Shown: positions 46,951 to 58,940 of the stretch, one piece after another
How positions within the stretch are numbered: position 1 is the first letter of the stretch
Layout: each line of letters opens with the position of its first letter
Source of the DNA: Spongilla lacustris
Taxonomy: Eukaryota > Porifera > Demospongiae > Spongillida > Spongillidae
Direction: 5' to 3'
DNA length: 64,000 nucleotides
NCBI GenBank assembly: GCA_949361645.1
Contig: OX442433.1
Coordinates: forward strand, 7,655,152-7,719,151
The notes under the pieces: generated by a model
Databases searched by the model: none
Seen by the model: the letters and a program-made list of their open reading frames with translations, nothing else
Told to the model about the DNA's origin: nothing
Program-made: the position numbers and the translations under genes

Positions 46951-47644
46951 TGTAGTAATGTATGTAAGACATGTGTGATGCCATATGCAATTCCTCCATA
47001 ATCAATTGTCACAATTACATCATTAAACATACAAACAGCAGATGAAAGTTGAGCAGCATTACGCTCTTTTTTCCCTTGTTTACACCACTATTGCCTGCAA
47101 ATCCTATATACCACCAACCATAAAAACAGCATTGCCAGAGCTAGTGGAACAAAATCAGTGAGAACATACAACTCAACAATCTCTAGCGGCAGGACTTTTG
47201 TTGTAGATGTATGTGGAATTCGAAATTTTTTGCATTCATGGCACAGAAAACAGGTGGAGCACTGAAATCGATTTCCACAGAGATGATGTATACGAATATA
47301 TTGCATGATTTTTCTCAGCTGGTACAGAACAGTTAATAGTACTAGTAAATACAGATAACATAGATAGCTCACCATCCAATTTCATTCTTTTGGCTAAAGG
47401 GGCATCATCTATATGATGAGATGAAATAAACATAAATCCACATTTGCAACACACATCCCATAACGTTTGTAATTAACATGTTATCTCCTAAGTTCAGAAA
47501 AGGGTGACCATGAGGGGAGGGGAGGGGATCTGTATCGTCATGCGCACCGTAAGAAGTCTTGAATTTTTAATAACAGGTTTTGCGGGGGGAGGGGAGGGGG
47601 GGGATACCCAGGCTGCTCCCCTGGATCCGCCACTGTACCATTAT

Positions 47645-47850
47645 CTTCAAATTGCTTTCTGTGTATCATTGTCAGCTGTTCCTGTAAAAAAGTCTGCTCT
47701 TTCTGTAGCTGAGTGTGCCTTTCCTGTAGCTGAGTCTGCATATCCTGTAGCCAAGTCAGCCTTCCCTGTAGCAGCTGAATCTGCTGCATGTGCTGCACAT
47801 AAAAAAAAAAAATTGGCCAAGGTGTAGAACATAAATAGCAGATACAATCA
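47645..47850 (-). CDS. Coiled-coil exon, Q-rich (possible piece of an HNH/coiled-coil gene)
   Basis: Minus-strand frame with heptad-like sequence (VQHMQQIQLLQGRLTWLQDM, then QTQLQERHTQLQKEQTFLQE and QLTMIHRKQFEDN). Immediately below it (47500-47640) the frame runs into what looks like a transposon end (GGATCCGCCACTG with G-runs), so the exon boundary lies near 47640. The T-rich run near 47800 makes the upstream border uncertain. A further minus-strand piece at 47380-47454 (VCCKCGFMF, DAPLAKRMKLDGEL) could be the next exon. Confidence 0.4.
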
Positions 47851-48108
47851 CTGATATCATAACCCCAACAAACCTCATCTCCTCTAGCTATACTTATACA
47901 TGAATGTGATGGTTGTATTTGATGTAACATTACAATGTCCGACCAAAAATACAAAAATAAAATGAAACTCTTGGCCAAGATAATTGTAGATCAAATCACA
48001 ACCCACCCTGATATCATAACCCCAACAAACTTCATCTCCTCTAGCTATACTTATTCATGAATGTGATGGTTGTATTTGATGTAAAAAATCATAAATCTTA
48101 CAATGTAT

Positions 48109-48200
48109 GTTACGCGCAAAGCGTGGATTTGCGCAATCCCGAGATTGTCCTGCGCAAACCCTGGATCCATGGTTTGTTTGCGCAATTTCAAGATTGCCCT
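48109..48200. repeat. GCGCAAA-rich dispersed repeat, copy 1
   Basis: GTTACGCGCAAAGCGTGGAT followed by TTGCGCAATCCCGAGATTG and CCTGGATCCATGGTTTG. An inverted copy lies at 49770-49935. Flanking blocks (CTCATCTCCTCTAGCTATAC and neighbours) are also duplicated, at 47870-47930 and 48030-48090. Confidence 0.7.
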
Positions 48201-48618
48201 TATTAATTTTTTTAACCCAATCAACTCGCGTAGGCCTATCTCGTAATGTTGAACTATAACGAAGGCACAAAAGTTGTATTGACTACGAGCGTACACACAG
48301 ATAAATTGAGATAACCTGTCGGTCTGTCCAGTCTGGGTCTCCAAGCTTTTCAAGACGGTAAGTGAATTGTGTGGTAGGCATTATTAAGAGCGATCGATTG
48401 ATACCCTCAATAGAATACTTTCTTGTTATGGTTTTAAAAGGCCCACTGATTTCGCTTGAATCCAGCTTATGGGCACCCGCTAATCACGATAGTGAGGGAA
48501 AGTCGTATCTGTACTGTCAATATGTAACGCACTTATGGATGCCGGCTTATCACGATACATAATTGAAGTACAACCGTATTTGTGAAAAAGGACATCAGGG
48601 AGCTAGTTTGTTGGGTGC

Positions 48619-49652
48619 ATGGCTGCGCTTATAAATGGAACTAGTACCGACCGTTTGAAGTTCTGGGTGAAGTTGCACTTGGACGCTGACTCTGTGATGT
48701 GCTCTGTTCACCAGCCAACATTAGAAACATGTGACAAGTATTTTTCTTCATTAAAAAAAAAATCTGTTCAGGATCCTAATAACACCACCGTGCTAGCCAT
48801 GTTAGTAAATTGGTGTATGTGGAAGATTTTTTTATGACAGTGTCAACAACGAGGTCATGCATTACATATCTTACAAAAAAAAAAAAAAAAAAAACTCTTA
48901 CTCATGCATGCACAGAGAAAATTGTATATATACTTACATGTATACATGTATGTGTTTATGTTTTTCAAATATAGATTCAGCATTCTTTGAATGTCTTCCA
49001 TGGTCTGTTTGTGCGCCTGCAAGTGTCCCCTTTGCATTTCTCAAAACACTACAGCAAAATCTAGTCAGTGGCACTAAAATCCATCATATAACATCAGGAT
49101 TTAAAGTACTAACCTATATTGTATAATTTATCTACAAAGTTAATCTCTGATGATTGGACCAATCCTGCTCTTCAGAGCCAATCAGAGGAGAGGGGCAAGG
49201 AGGTGACCTAGCTGGAACCTTGCACTAAATCAATTAAAATTTGCTTATATTTTACCCATGCAAAATATTACAATGGAAGCACTTTAATTGCTGATTTTGT
49301 AATGAACTGGCCTCGTGAATCGACTATTCTTGATTACCTCAAAGTCAAGGACTTGAGGAAAAAGAAATGATAGTTACTCGATGTAAATTAGTCTTGGGCT
49401 GATTGGCATGAAATTAAGTAATTTATACATGCAAGGCCAATTAAAACCTTGATGTATAATAATTTCTCTCCATATATTTCTTCAGATACTAGTGATGGTG
49501 TAGGGGAAATGTATTTCATATTTGGTAGCGTTATTGGAGGCTTGCCAAGCAACTGTACAAAGGGTGACATGAAGAACTGTTTATCAAGATGTAATGAACC
49601 TGACCACATTTTCAAGAGTTCTGAACCACTGTGCTCAGTGTCTCATCAGTAG
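48619..49652 (+). CDS. Possible three-exon gene, unknown product
   Basis: Three plus-strand exon-like blocks follow one another. 48619 to about 48830 starts with ATG (MAALINGTSTDRLKFWVKLH, then CDKYFSSLKKKSVQDPNN). About 48974-49125 reads DSAFFECLPWSVCAPASVPF and then FLKTLQQNLV. 49485-49652, after TTTCTTCAG, reads DTSDGVGEMYFIFGSVIGGL, CTKGDMKNCLSRC, then a stop. Composition looks protein-like, with an acceptor before the last block, but donors between the blocks are weak and I cannot assign a family. It could be a small lineage gene or remnants of one. Confidence 0.3.
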
Positions 49653-49769
49653 AAAACAATTGTCTTTTATTTGTACTGCAAATGTATGTTATTTGATATA
49701 AAGTAATGTAGACGTACTCATTATTCGTTGCCCATCGCTAATTAAATATATCACATGCAGACATGTCTG

Positions 49770-49935
49770 ATCTATGCTTTGCGCAGGGCAATCCCAGGAT
49801 TGTCCGGATCCATGCTTTGCGCACGAGCAATCCCTGGTTTGCACGGCCAATCCATGGTTTGTACCACAAACCATGGATCCAGGGTTTGCGCAGGACAATC
49901 CCAGAATTGCGCAAATCCACGCTTTGCGCGTAACA
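49770..49935. repeat. GCGCAAA-rich repeat, copy 2, self-complementary
   Basis: The right part is the reverse complement of 48109-48175. The left part repeats the same words in the opposite sense (CTTTGCGCAGGGCAATCCCA, GGTTTGTACCACAAACC at the turn), so this copy is a palindrome of about 165 bp. This is consistent with a MITE-like family. Inverted transcripts could fold. Confidence 0.7.
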
Positions 49936-49994
49936 TATGCAAATAAAATGAAACTCTTGGCCAAGGTGTAGAACATAAATAAAAGCAGATACAA

Positions 49995-50393
49995 TCACAC
50001 CCACCCTGATATCCACAACAAATCTTGTACCTCGTTATCTCCAGCCTGCATCAGATCTTCAATTTCACTTTTCAGCTCCTCCTTTTCCCTTTTCAGCTCC
50101 TCCTTTTCACTTTTCAGCTCCTCCTCTTTCTTTTTCAGCTCCTCCTTTTCACTTTTCAGCTCCTCCTCTTTCTTTTTCAGCTCCTCCTTTTCACTTTTCA
50201 GCTCCTCCTCTTTCTTTTTCAGCTCCTCCTTTTCACTTTTCAGCTCCTCCTCTTTCTTTTTCAGCTCCTCTTTCTCATCCTGCTTCTCCTCTTTCTCATC
50301 CTGCTCCTTTATTTCGCCACATTTCCTCTTCTCATTATGTAAAAATGATAAAAGTACCACACAATTTCTATCACATGTGAAAACACAGTACAA
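49995..50393 (-). CDS. Charged coiled-coil exon with 14-residue repeats
   Basis: Minus-strand frame dominated by KEEELKSEKEELKK units, encoded by a 42-bp tandem repeat at about 50060-50275 (about five copies), flanked by DEKEEKQDEKEELK and SEIEDLMQAGDNEVQDLL. It would form a long acidic/basic heptad coiled coil. It lies upstream of the 47645 coiled-coil block and the 46440 HNH fragment in the same orientation. The T-rich plus strand gives a mirror frame (FQLLLF repeats) that is an artefact. The start codon is uncertain and repeat expansion is likely recent. Confidence 0.45.
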   Translation of the reverse strand: MYCVFTCDRNCVVLLSFLHNEKRKCGEIKEQDEKEEKQDEKEELKKKEEELKSEKEELKKKEEELKSEKEELKKKEEELKSEKEELKKKEEELKSEKEELKREKEELKSEIEDLMQAGDNEVQDLLWISGWV

Positions 50394-50667
50394 CCACGAA
50401 GAGAATTCATCATTTATTGGTGTACATTATCAAGTATGGTATATATATATATGGAACGTTCTATGAGATTTTGATGCTTGTGAATTTTATATATATAGCA
50501 TCCAATTCAAAGCGCTATATCTTCAAAAGGGTTTGCACTATTGACTTCCTATTTTCAGCACTTCATACTACACCATTTCTCTATGCTAAAATATATTTTG
50601 GGGTCTTGCACTTACTCCGTGCCAGGATTGCAACGTCCGATACCACACCGGGTTCAAACCCGACATA

Positions 50668-51253
50668 CAGTAGCGGTCATAAAAATGTTTACGTACTTGA
50701 TTACGCCGTGGCCGTAGTACGGTCTGCCGTACGTACGGTACGATTACGGCCGTACATGAGTATCTAGTAAGTAAACAGCTAGCTAGCGTATCTACTTAGT
50801 CACTTTGTAGCGCTCCAGCGAGGTTAGCTCTTGTCCAATCCTGACGCTTCACCTTGTTTAATTGCGTCACGAATCATCTGGCAATTAAGTGCTACCTCGC
50901 CTTTCGAAAGAAGTAGCCGTGTGGAGAGTGGACGTCTCAAGTGGTCATCGACGATCGCCATGATTTCTGCGATAACTGCATCCTGTGGCTTGGTACCGCT
51001 TAATGAATTTGTGGATTCCGCCTCTTTTGGCGCCATCAGTCCTTGGAAAAGAATCAGCAGCTTCTTGTAACGCTAGGGACGCACCAAGGTTTATAGGTAG
51101 CGGTACATATACATGCGCAGCATCAGGCGTTATTATTATATTAAATACGGGCGTTGTACGGCACGCCTATTGCCATGTACGTTACGTTTACGGTTGTACC
51201 GTACTACGGCCACGGCGTAAATAATTACGTAAACTTTTTTATGACCGCTACTG
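50668..51253. mobile_element. Mariner-like non-autonomous element (TA target) carrying a short ORF
   Basis: The termini CAGTAGCGGTCATAAAAA and TTTTTATGACCGCTACTG are flanked by TA at 50666-50667 and 51254-51255. The right arm of the host foldback (about 59250) shows the empty site with a single TA, so boundaries are exact: 586 bp. TIR pairing extends about 60 bp or more inward (GCCGTGGCCGTAGTACGG). Between the TIRs is a minus-strand ORF, 51036-50824. Confidence 0.9.
50824..51036 (-). CDS. 70-residue ORF inside the mariner-like element, unknown
   Basis: It starts MAPKEAESTNSLSGTKPQDA and continues with IAEIMAIVDDHLRRPLSTRL and GEVALNCQMIRDAI, with balanced composition and an ordinary stop. 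It has no transposase-like motif. It looks more like a piece of a cellular gene carried between the TIRs than like remains of a DDE transposase. I do not recognise the parent gene. No splice donor is needed because the frame closes with TAA before the left TIR. Confidence 0.4.
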   Translation of the reverse strand: MAPKEAESTNSLSGTKPQDAVIAEIMAIVDDHLRRPLSTRLLLSKGEVALNCQMIRDAIKQGEASGLDKS

Positions 51254-51563
51254 TAACTTTAGGTAGGAGTAATCAAATCGCTTCAAATTCGGTTTGTAGG
51301 TAGAGAGGTCCTATACCTATAGATTTGTTCTGTTCGTTAATTTTCATACAAACCGTTACGGAGAAACAGCTGTGCAAAGTAAGTACACGTTTCCCGCTCG
51401 AATCGCGCCTTTATATGTACACGGAACAGTTTCCATTCTCCGGAGGGCATGAATATTCAACTATTCCTATAGGGCGTGATAACCACACCTATAAGGTCAC
51501 CAAACAAACGGGCGGCTGAATTGTAGTGCTTGTTACGGTTGTTTTTCGGTGTAGATAAACCAT

Positions 51564-51750
51564 ATGGTGACGTATAAGACGAGTGAAGGCGAGCTCGTCG
51601 AGTCACTGAATCAGTCGGCGGATGAGTTCGAACTGTACGAATACGACGATCGATATTCAAGCTCGATACATTGGACGAGGAAGGAGAGATTGAGAAAAGT
51701 AGCGATGGCGGTCGTACCACTGACGTTGGTGGTTGTATTAGTGATAGGGA
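51564..51750 (+). pseudogene. Captured first exon (left-arm copy), type II membrane protein-like
   Basis: 62 codons from ATG to a GTGAGA donor at 51751. An acidic cytosolic start (MVTYKTSEGELVESLNQSAD, with YEYDD) is followed by RKERLRK and then one hydrophobic segment (VAMAVVPLTLVVVLVIGS), the layout of a single-pass type II membrane protein N-terminus. Upstream sequence could be its captured 5' UTR and promoter. After the donor comes only the tandem array. Protein and DNA are identical to the right-arm copy at 58754-58940. The parent gene is not in this window and is not identified. Confidence 0.6.
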
Positions 51751-52249
51751 GTGAGAGCCCCTGAATTACCAAAAGAGCCACCAGCCCCACCCCCACATAG
51801 CCAGGGGCTAATGGGGCTAGGCCCTTCACTACAAGTTCGCTCAGCAGCCCTGGGGCCAAAGAGGCCATCCCCACACAGCAGAACCACAAGCCCCCTCACT
51901 GCAAGTGCACACTATATACCTTTGGAACCATTAAGCCTCATGCTGCAATTTAAATCAATGGCCTCACATTCCAAATAGTGGAGCCATCAAGTGGAATTAA
52001 CAGGCCCAATAATTCCAGCTAGGGAGCCACCAGCTAACCTGGCCAATGGAGCTAACATCCACAATGCCAGTGGAGACACCAGCCCTCTCGCAGATAGATC
52101 ATCAGACACCCACACTGCCAGCAGGGATGTGGCCCCCACAATAATGCCAGTGGAGATGCCAGCCCTCAGGCAGCAAATGGAATCAGCATCCCCAACAATT
52201 TCAGGGGAGCTATAAACTACATGTACCAACAACACGTGATGACCTCACT

Positions 52250-55200
52250 ACCAGATCAATCATTAACCATCACTCTGCAAGTGGTCTTAACAGGCTCCAC
52301 ACATTGGGACCAACCCCCCCCCCCTCCCCCCCCCACTACCTTTCTTTCAATGCAAGTTGAGTCAGCTGGGATCCCCACACAGTAGAACCGCCAGCCCCCT
52401 CACCGCAAGCTCATGAACAATACCAGTGGAACCTGTAAAGTCTACACTGCAATTGAACTTAATAAATAAAGCCTCACACTGCAGCCAGCAGACCATGGAA
52501 CCATTCTTACAGAACACCCTCAGCTACCCAGGGCCAATGGGGTAGCCTCCACAAAGTCAGTGAAGATGCCACCCCAAGTTGAGTCAGCAGCCTCCACACA
52601 AACAAGGGCCAATAGGGCCAGCCCCACACAGTACAACCACCAGCCCCTCTCTGCTCACTTCAAATAGAGCCACTAGACCCTCTACCAGTACACACTGCAA
52701 GTCCAGACGGCAGGCCACATCAGTGGAGTCCACTGCAAGTCCAGACGGCAGGCCACATCAGTGGAGTCCACTGCAAGTCCAGACGGCAGGCCACATCAGT
52801 GGAGTCCACTGCAAGTGGATTCAGCAACCCCAAAAATTTCAGGGGTACATGTAAATGTACTTGAGGGGGAAAAGAAAACCACACATGCCCTCTTCAAACA
52901 CTACAACAGAACAAGTGGAACTTTAAGCCCTCATAGTTAATACGTAGCAGTCCCCACAGCCCCTCCCCCCCCCCCCCCCCCCCCCCCCCCGCTACTACCT
53001 GTCCTACATGTACAATGAAAGAGGGGCCAATCAGCCAATGGGACAGTACAACCACCAACCATCTTCATTAGTCAGGGAACATGTACCAAGAACACATGCC
53101 GTCACTACAAGTTGAACCTCAATGCAAGTGGCCTTAACAGGCCCACCACACACTGGTGCCAGCCCTCGCCCCTCCTCCCCCCCCCTCAGCCCCCCTCTGC
53201 TCACTACGTGTCCTTCACTGCAAGTTGCGTCAGCTGTCCATGAGCCAATGGGGGCCATAGAACTACCACTCCGCCTCACTGCAATCACACACTACCTTTG
53301 GAACCAACCATTAACCCCCATACTGCAAGTGAACTCAATACTGCAAAACCTGACCCCCACACTGCCAGCAAGGGAGCACCAGCTGTCACACAACCAGAGT
53401 GTCAATGTGGCCCCCACTTAATGCCAGTGGAGAAGGCAGCCCTCACACTGTAAATTGAGTCAGTAGCCCCATGCAGCAATTTCAGGCGACATGTGCACGT
53501 ATACACATGTACCAATTGAATCACACATGCCCCCTTCAAACACTACCAATGGAACCAGTGGAACGTTTAGCCCTCACAGCAAGTGGACTTATTCCTTAGC
53601 AGCCTCCACAGCACCCACCCCCCCACTACCTGTCCTTCACTGAAAGAGGGGGCTAATGGGACCATCACCACACAGTACAACTACCAGCCTTCCTCATTGC
53701 AAGTCAATGGAACCATTAACTCCCAAGCTGCAATTGAACTTAGTAACCTCACACTGCAAGTCCAGTCAAAAGCGCTGCACAACCAGTGGAGCCACCAGCC
53801 CTTCCACATGTGGTGTTATCAAACCGTTCACTGCCAGCCGTCAATGGGGCCCCCATAATAATGCCCATACTCTACAAATGGTTCTCCTTCATGTGTGGGT
53901 TACACTGGTAGTGAGGAGGCTGGTGACTTTGCTGACAGTGTGGGGTCTGCTAACTTCACTTGGGAAGGTGTGATGCATAATATTGTTGCCTTTATGGACT
54001 GTGCCTACGTGTGCAATTTACATACAGTTGTACATGTATATTCCACATGTTACTTTTATGACATTTAAAATGGTACTTATTGCTCCATGTACATAAAGCA
54101 CTAGTTTCCAGCAAGAGGGTACATGTACATTTTAGATGTACAACTCAAACCTTCTTGTATGCCTTGCTTGCCTATATAAACCAACTACCACCCTAAATAG
54201 TACTGATAGGGCAGGTAATGATATTCACCCACCAATAACAAGGCTTCACTTCACCTCAGATAAAATTGTGTGCACAGAAAACAGGTATACAGTGGCTCCA
54301 ATAGGGACTGGTAATTTACACATAGTGTGGGGGCTAGTAGCTCCACTGGTAGATGATGGCTTGCCTAAACGTGTCGGGGTGCCAAGTCCATATGCAGTTT
54401 GGGGGGGGGGGGGGGGGGGCTCTGGACCGTTGATTGTAAAGGACAGGAGCTGGCCCCAGTGCTAATATAAGTCCAATTGCAGTGAGGGCTAATGGTTCCA
54501 CTGGTTCCATGTGTTGTGTTAGGAGCAGGGAATGTGTGGGTCCATTGGTACATGTAGTTCAGAGGGCTGGCATTATTGTGGGGTGACGCCTGGTTATGTG
54601 GCAGCTGATGGCTGACTGGACTTGCAGTGGCTCCATTTGAAGTGAGCAGAGAGGGGCTGGTGGTTGTACTGTGCGGAGCTGGCCCTACAGGCTCCTGTTT
54701 GTGTGGAGGCTGCTGACTCAACTTGGGCACTGGCTTTGTGGAGGCTACCCCATCGGCTCTGGAATGGTTCCATAAGTTGTGCATGGGCATGGACATGTGA
54801 GGCTATTAAGTTCAGTTGTAGGGAACACTTTACAGCTTCCACTGGTATTGTTCATGAGCTTGAGGTGAGGGGGCTGGTGGTGGCCCCTCAAATGCTGACT
54901 CAACTTATATGCAGCAATAGAAAGGTAGCGGGGGCGTGGGCTGGCCTCAGTGCGTGGTACCTGCTAGGTCCAGTGAGGATTAATGGCTCATCTGGTAGTG
55001 AGGGCATGTGTTATTGATACATGTAGTTAGTGGCTCCCCTAAAATTGGTGGGGATGCCGACGTGTGATGGCTGGCATCTCCACTGGCATTATTGTGGGGG
55101 CCACATTTCTGCTAGCAGTGTGGGGGTATGATAACTCTATTTGTGAGAAGGCTGGTAGCTCCAATGTTTGAGCAGAGGTTCCATTGGCTTGCAATGAGGA

Positions 55201-58200
55201 AGGCTGGTAGTTGTACTGTGTGGGGATGGTCCCATTAACCCCCTCTTTCAGTAAAGGACAGGTAGTGGGGGGGGGGGGGGGGGTGAGCGCTGTGGAGGCT
55301 GCTAAGGAATAAGTCCACTTGCTGTGAGGGCTAAACGTTCCACTGGTAGTGTTTGAAGGAGGCATGTGTGATTCCATTGGTACATGCACATGTCCACTGA
55401 AATTGTTGCATGGGGCTACTGACTCCATTTACAGTGTGAGGGCTGCCTTCTCCACTGGCATTAAGTGGGGGCCACATTGACACTCTGGTTGTATGACAGC
55501 TGGTGCTCCCTTGCTGGCAGTGTGGGGGTCAGGTTTTGCAGTATTGAGTTCACTTGCAGTATGGGGGGGTTAAATGGTTGGTTCCAAAGGTAGTGTGTGA
55601 TTACAGTGAGGCGGAGTGGTAGTTCTATGGCCCCCATTGGCTCATGGACAGCTGACGCAACTTGCAGTGAAGGACACGTAGTGAGCAGAGGGGGAGGAGG
55701 GGCGAGGGCTGGCACCAGTGTGTGGTGGGTCTGTTAAGTCCACTTGCATTGAGGTTCAACTGGTAGTGACGGCATGTGTTCATGGTATATGTCCCCTGAC
55801 CAATGAAGAGGGTTGGTGGTTGTACTGTCCCATTGGCTGATTGGCCCCTCTTTCATTGTTAGTAGGGGGGAGGGTTGTGGGGACTGCTACATATTAACTA
55901 TGAGGGCTTAAAGTTCCACTTGTTCTGTTGTAGTGTTTGAAGAGGGCATGTGTGGTTTTCTTTTTCCCCTCAAGTACATTTACATGTACCCCTGAAATTT
56001 TTGGGGTTGCTGAATCCACTTGCAGTGCGAGGGCTGCTGATCATGGTTTCTCCACTGGCATTATTCTGGGGGCTCGATTAACCACTGGTTGTGTGGCAGC
56101 TGGTACTTCCTTGCTGGGCTCCATCGGTGAGAGGACTCAACTGGTGTGGCTTGCTGTCTGGACTTGCAGTGTGTGTACTGGTAGAGGGTCTAGTGGCTCT
56201 ATTTGAAGTGAGCAGAGAGGGGCTGGTGATTGTATTGTGTGGGGCTGGCCCTATTGGCCCTTGTTTGTGTGGGGGCTGCTGACTCAACTTGGGGTGGCAT
56301 CTTCACTGACTTTGTGGAGGCTACCCCATTGGCCCTGGGTAGCTGAGGGTGTTCTGTAAGAATGGTTCCAAGGGCTGCTGGCTGCAGTGTGAGGCTTTAT
56401 TTATTAAGTTCAGTTGCAGTGTAGACTTTACAGGTTCCACTGGTATTGTTCATGAGCTTGCGGTGAGGGGGCTGGTGGTTCTACTGTGTGGGGGATCCCA
56501 GTTGACTCAACTTGTATTGAAAGAAAGATAGTGGGGGGGGGGGGGGGGGGGGGAGTGTTGGTCCCAATGTGTGGAGCCTGTTAAGACCACTTGCAGAGTG
56601 AGGGTTCATGATTGATCTGGTAGTGAGGTCATCACGTGTTGTTGGTACATGTAGTTCATTGCTCCCCTGAAATTGTTGGGGATGCTGATTCCATTTGCAG
56701 CCTGAGGGCTGGCATCTCCATTGGCATTATTGTGCGGGCCACATTTCTGCTAGCAGTGTGGGGGTATGAGAGCTCTATTTGTGGGAAGACTGGTAGCTCC
56801 AATGTTTGAGCAGAGGTTCCATTGGCTTGCAATGAGGAAGGCTGGTAGTTGTACTGTGTGATGATGGTCCCATTAGCCCCCTCTTTCAGTTAAAGACAGG
56901 TTGTGGGGGCTGCTAAGTAATAAGTCCACTTATTGTGAGGGCTAAAAGTTCCACTGCATGGTTTCATTGGTGGGACATGTGTTATTCCATTGGTACATGT
57001 GCGTGCATGCACATGTCCCCTGAAATTGTTGGGGCTACTGACTCCATTTCCAGTGTGAGGGCTGCCTTCTCCACTGGCATTAAGTGGGGGCCACATTGAC
57101 ACTCTGGTTGTGTGACAGCTGGTGCTCCCTTGCTGGCAGTGTGGGGGTCAGGTTTTGCAGTATTAAGTTCACTTGCAGTATGGGGGTTAATGGTTGGTTC
57201 CAAAGGTAGTGTGTGATTGCAGTGAGGCGGAGTGGTAGTTCTATGGCCCCCATTGGCTCATGGACAGCTGACGCAACTTGCAGTGAAGGACACGTAGTGA
57301 GCAGAAGGGAGCTGAGGGGGGGAGGAGGGGCAAGGGCTGGCACCAGTGTGTGGTGGGCCTGTTAAGTCCACTTGCATTGAGGTTCAACTTGTAGTGACGG
57401 CATGTGTTCATGGTACATGTTCCCTGACTAATGAAGATGGTTGGTGGTTGTACTGTCCCATTGGCTGATTGGCCCCTCTTTCATTGTACATGTAGGACAG
57501 GTAGTAGCGGGGGGTGGGGGGGGCTGTGGGGACTGCTACGTATTAACTATGAGGGCTTAAAGTTCCACTTGTTCTGTTGTAGTGTTTGAAGAGGGCATGT
57601 GTGGTTTTCTTTTCCCCCTCAAGTACATTTACATGTACCCCTGAAATTTTTGGGGTTGCTGAATCCACTTGCAGTGCGAGGGCTGGCTTCTCCACTGGCA
57701 TTATTCTGGGGGCTCGATTAACCACTGGTTGTGTGGCAGCTGGTACTTCCTTGCTGGGCTCCATCGGTGAGAGGGCTCCACTGATGTGGCCTGCTGTCTG
57801 GACTTGCAGTGTGTACTGGTAGAGGGTCTAGTGGCTCTATTTGAAGTGAGCAGAGAGGGGCTGGTGGTTGTACTGTGTGGGGCTGGCCCTATTGGCCCTT
57901 GTTTGTGTGGGGGCTGCTGACTCAACTTGGGGTGGCATCTTCACTGACTTTGTGGAGGCTACCCCATTGGCCCTGGGTAGCTGAGGGTGTTCTGTAAGAA
58001 TGGTTCCATGGGCTGCTGGCTGCAGTGTGAGGCTTTATTTATTAAGTTCACTTGCAGTGTAGACTTTACAGGTTCCACTGGTATTGTTCATGAGCTTGCG
58101 GTGAGGGGGCTGGTGGTTCTACTGTGTGGGGGATCCCAGTTGACTCAACTTGTATTGAAAGAAAGATAGTGGGGGGGGGGGGGGGGTGTGTTGGTCCCAA

Positions 58201-58280
58201 TGTGTGGAGCCTGTTAAGACCACTTGCGGAGTGAGGGTTAATGATTGATCTGGTAGTGAGGTCATCACGTGTTGTTGGTA
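52250..58280. repeat. Degenerate tandem array with 1.62-1.63-kb higher-order unit
   Basis: The short units contain CACTGCAAGT, CCAGTGGAG, CACCAGCCC and TCAGCAGCC (left orientation) or their complements. A 1.62-1.63-kb block occurs once in the left arm (about 52260-53880, plus sense). On the right it occurs in minus sense twice (about 56650-58280 and 55020-56650), plus a partial third copy (about 54480-55020). Poly-C tracts in the left copy (52312-52330, 52968-52990) are mirrored by poly-G tracts on the right (58170, 57510, 56533, 55268, 54401). 53880-54360 is unique spacer. Proline- and serine-rich open frames here are repeat artefacts. Confidence 0.85.
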
Positions 58281-58753
58281 CATGTAGTTCATTGCTCCCC
58301 TGAAATTGTTGGAGATTCTGATTCCATTTGCAACCTGAGGGCTGGCATCTCCACTGGCATTATTGTGGGGGCCACATCCCTGCTGGCAGTGTGGGTGTCT
58401 GATGATCTATCTGCGAGAGGGCTGGTGTCTCCACTGGCATTGTGGATGTTAGCTCCATTGGCCAGGTTAGCTGGTGGCTCCCTTGCTGGAATTATTGGGC
58501 CTGTTAATTCCACTTGATGGCTCCACTATTTGGAATGTGAGGCCATTGATTTAAATTGCAGCATGAGGCTTAATGGTTCCAAAGGTATATAGTGTGCACT
58601 TGCAGTGAGGGGGCTTGTGGTTCTGCTGTGTGGGGATGGCCTCTTTGGCCCCAGGGCTGCTGAGCGAACTTGTAGTGAAGGGCCTAGCCCCATTAGCCCC
58701 TGGCTATGTGGGGGTGGGGCTGGTGGCTCTTTTGGTAATTCAGGGGCTCTCAC

Positions 58754-58940
58754 TCCCTATCACTAATACAACCACCAACGTCAGTGGTACGACCGCCATC
58801 GCTACTTTTCTCAATCTCTCCTTCCTCGTCCAATGTATCGAGCTTGAATATCGATCGTCGTATTCGTACAGTTCGAACTCATCCGCCGACTGATTCAGTG
58901 ACTCGACGAGCTCGCCTTCACTCGTCTTATACGTCACCAT
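58754..58940 (-). pseudogene. Captured first exon (right-arm copy)
   Basis: Mirror of 51564-51750 on the minus strand: same ATG, same 62 codons, same hydrophobic segment and the same GTGAGA donor, with no base difference that I can see. Both copies point toward the centre of the 9-kb foldback, so either could serve as a start for transcripts running into the tandem array. Confidence 0.6.

Noticed and set aside
50025..50342. Plus-strand FQLLLF-repeat frame
   Set aside because: It is the complement of the charged coiled-coil repeat on the minus strand, which is the more plausible coding strand.
51991..53973. Several proline/serine-rich frames of 70-105 codons
   Set aside because: They recur at the tandem-array period and in mirrored copies, have no start or splice conservation, and are explained by the repeat.
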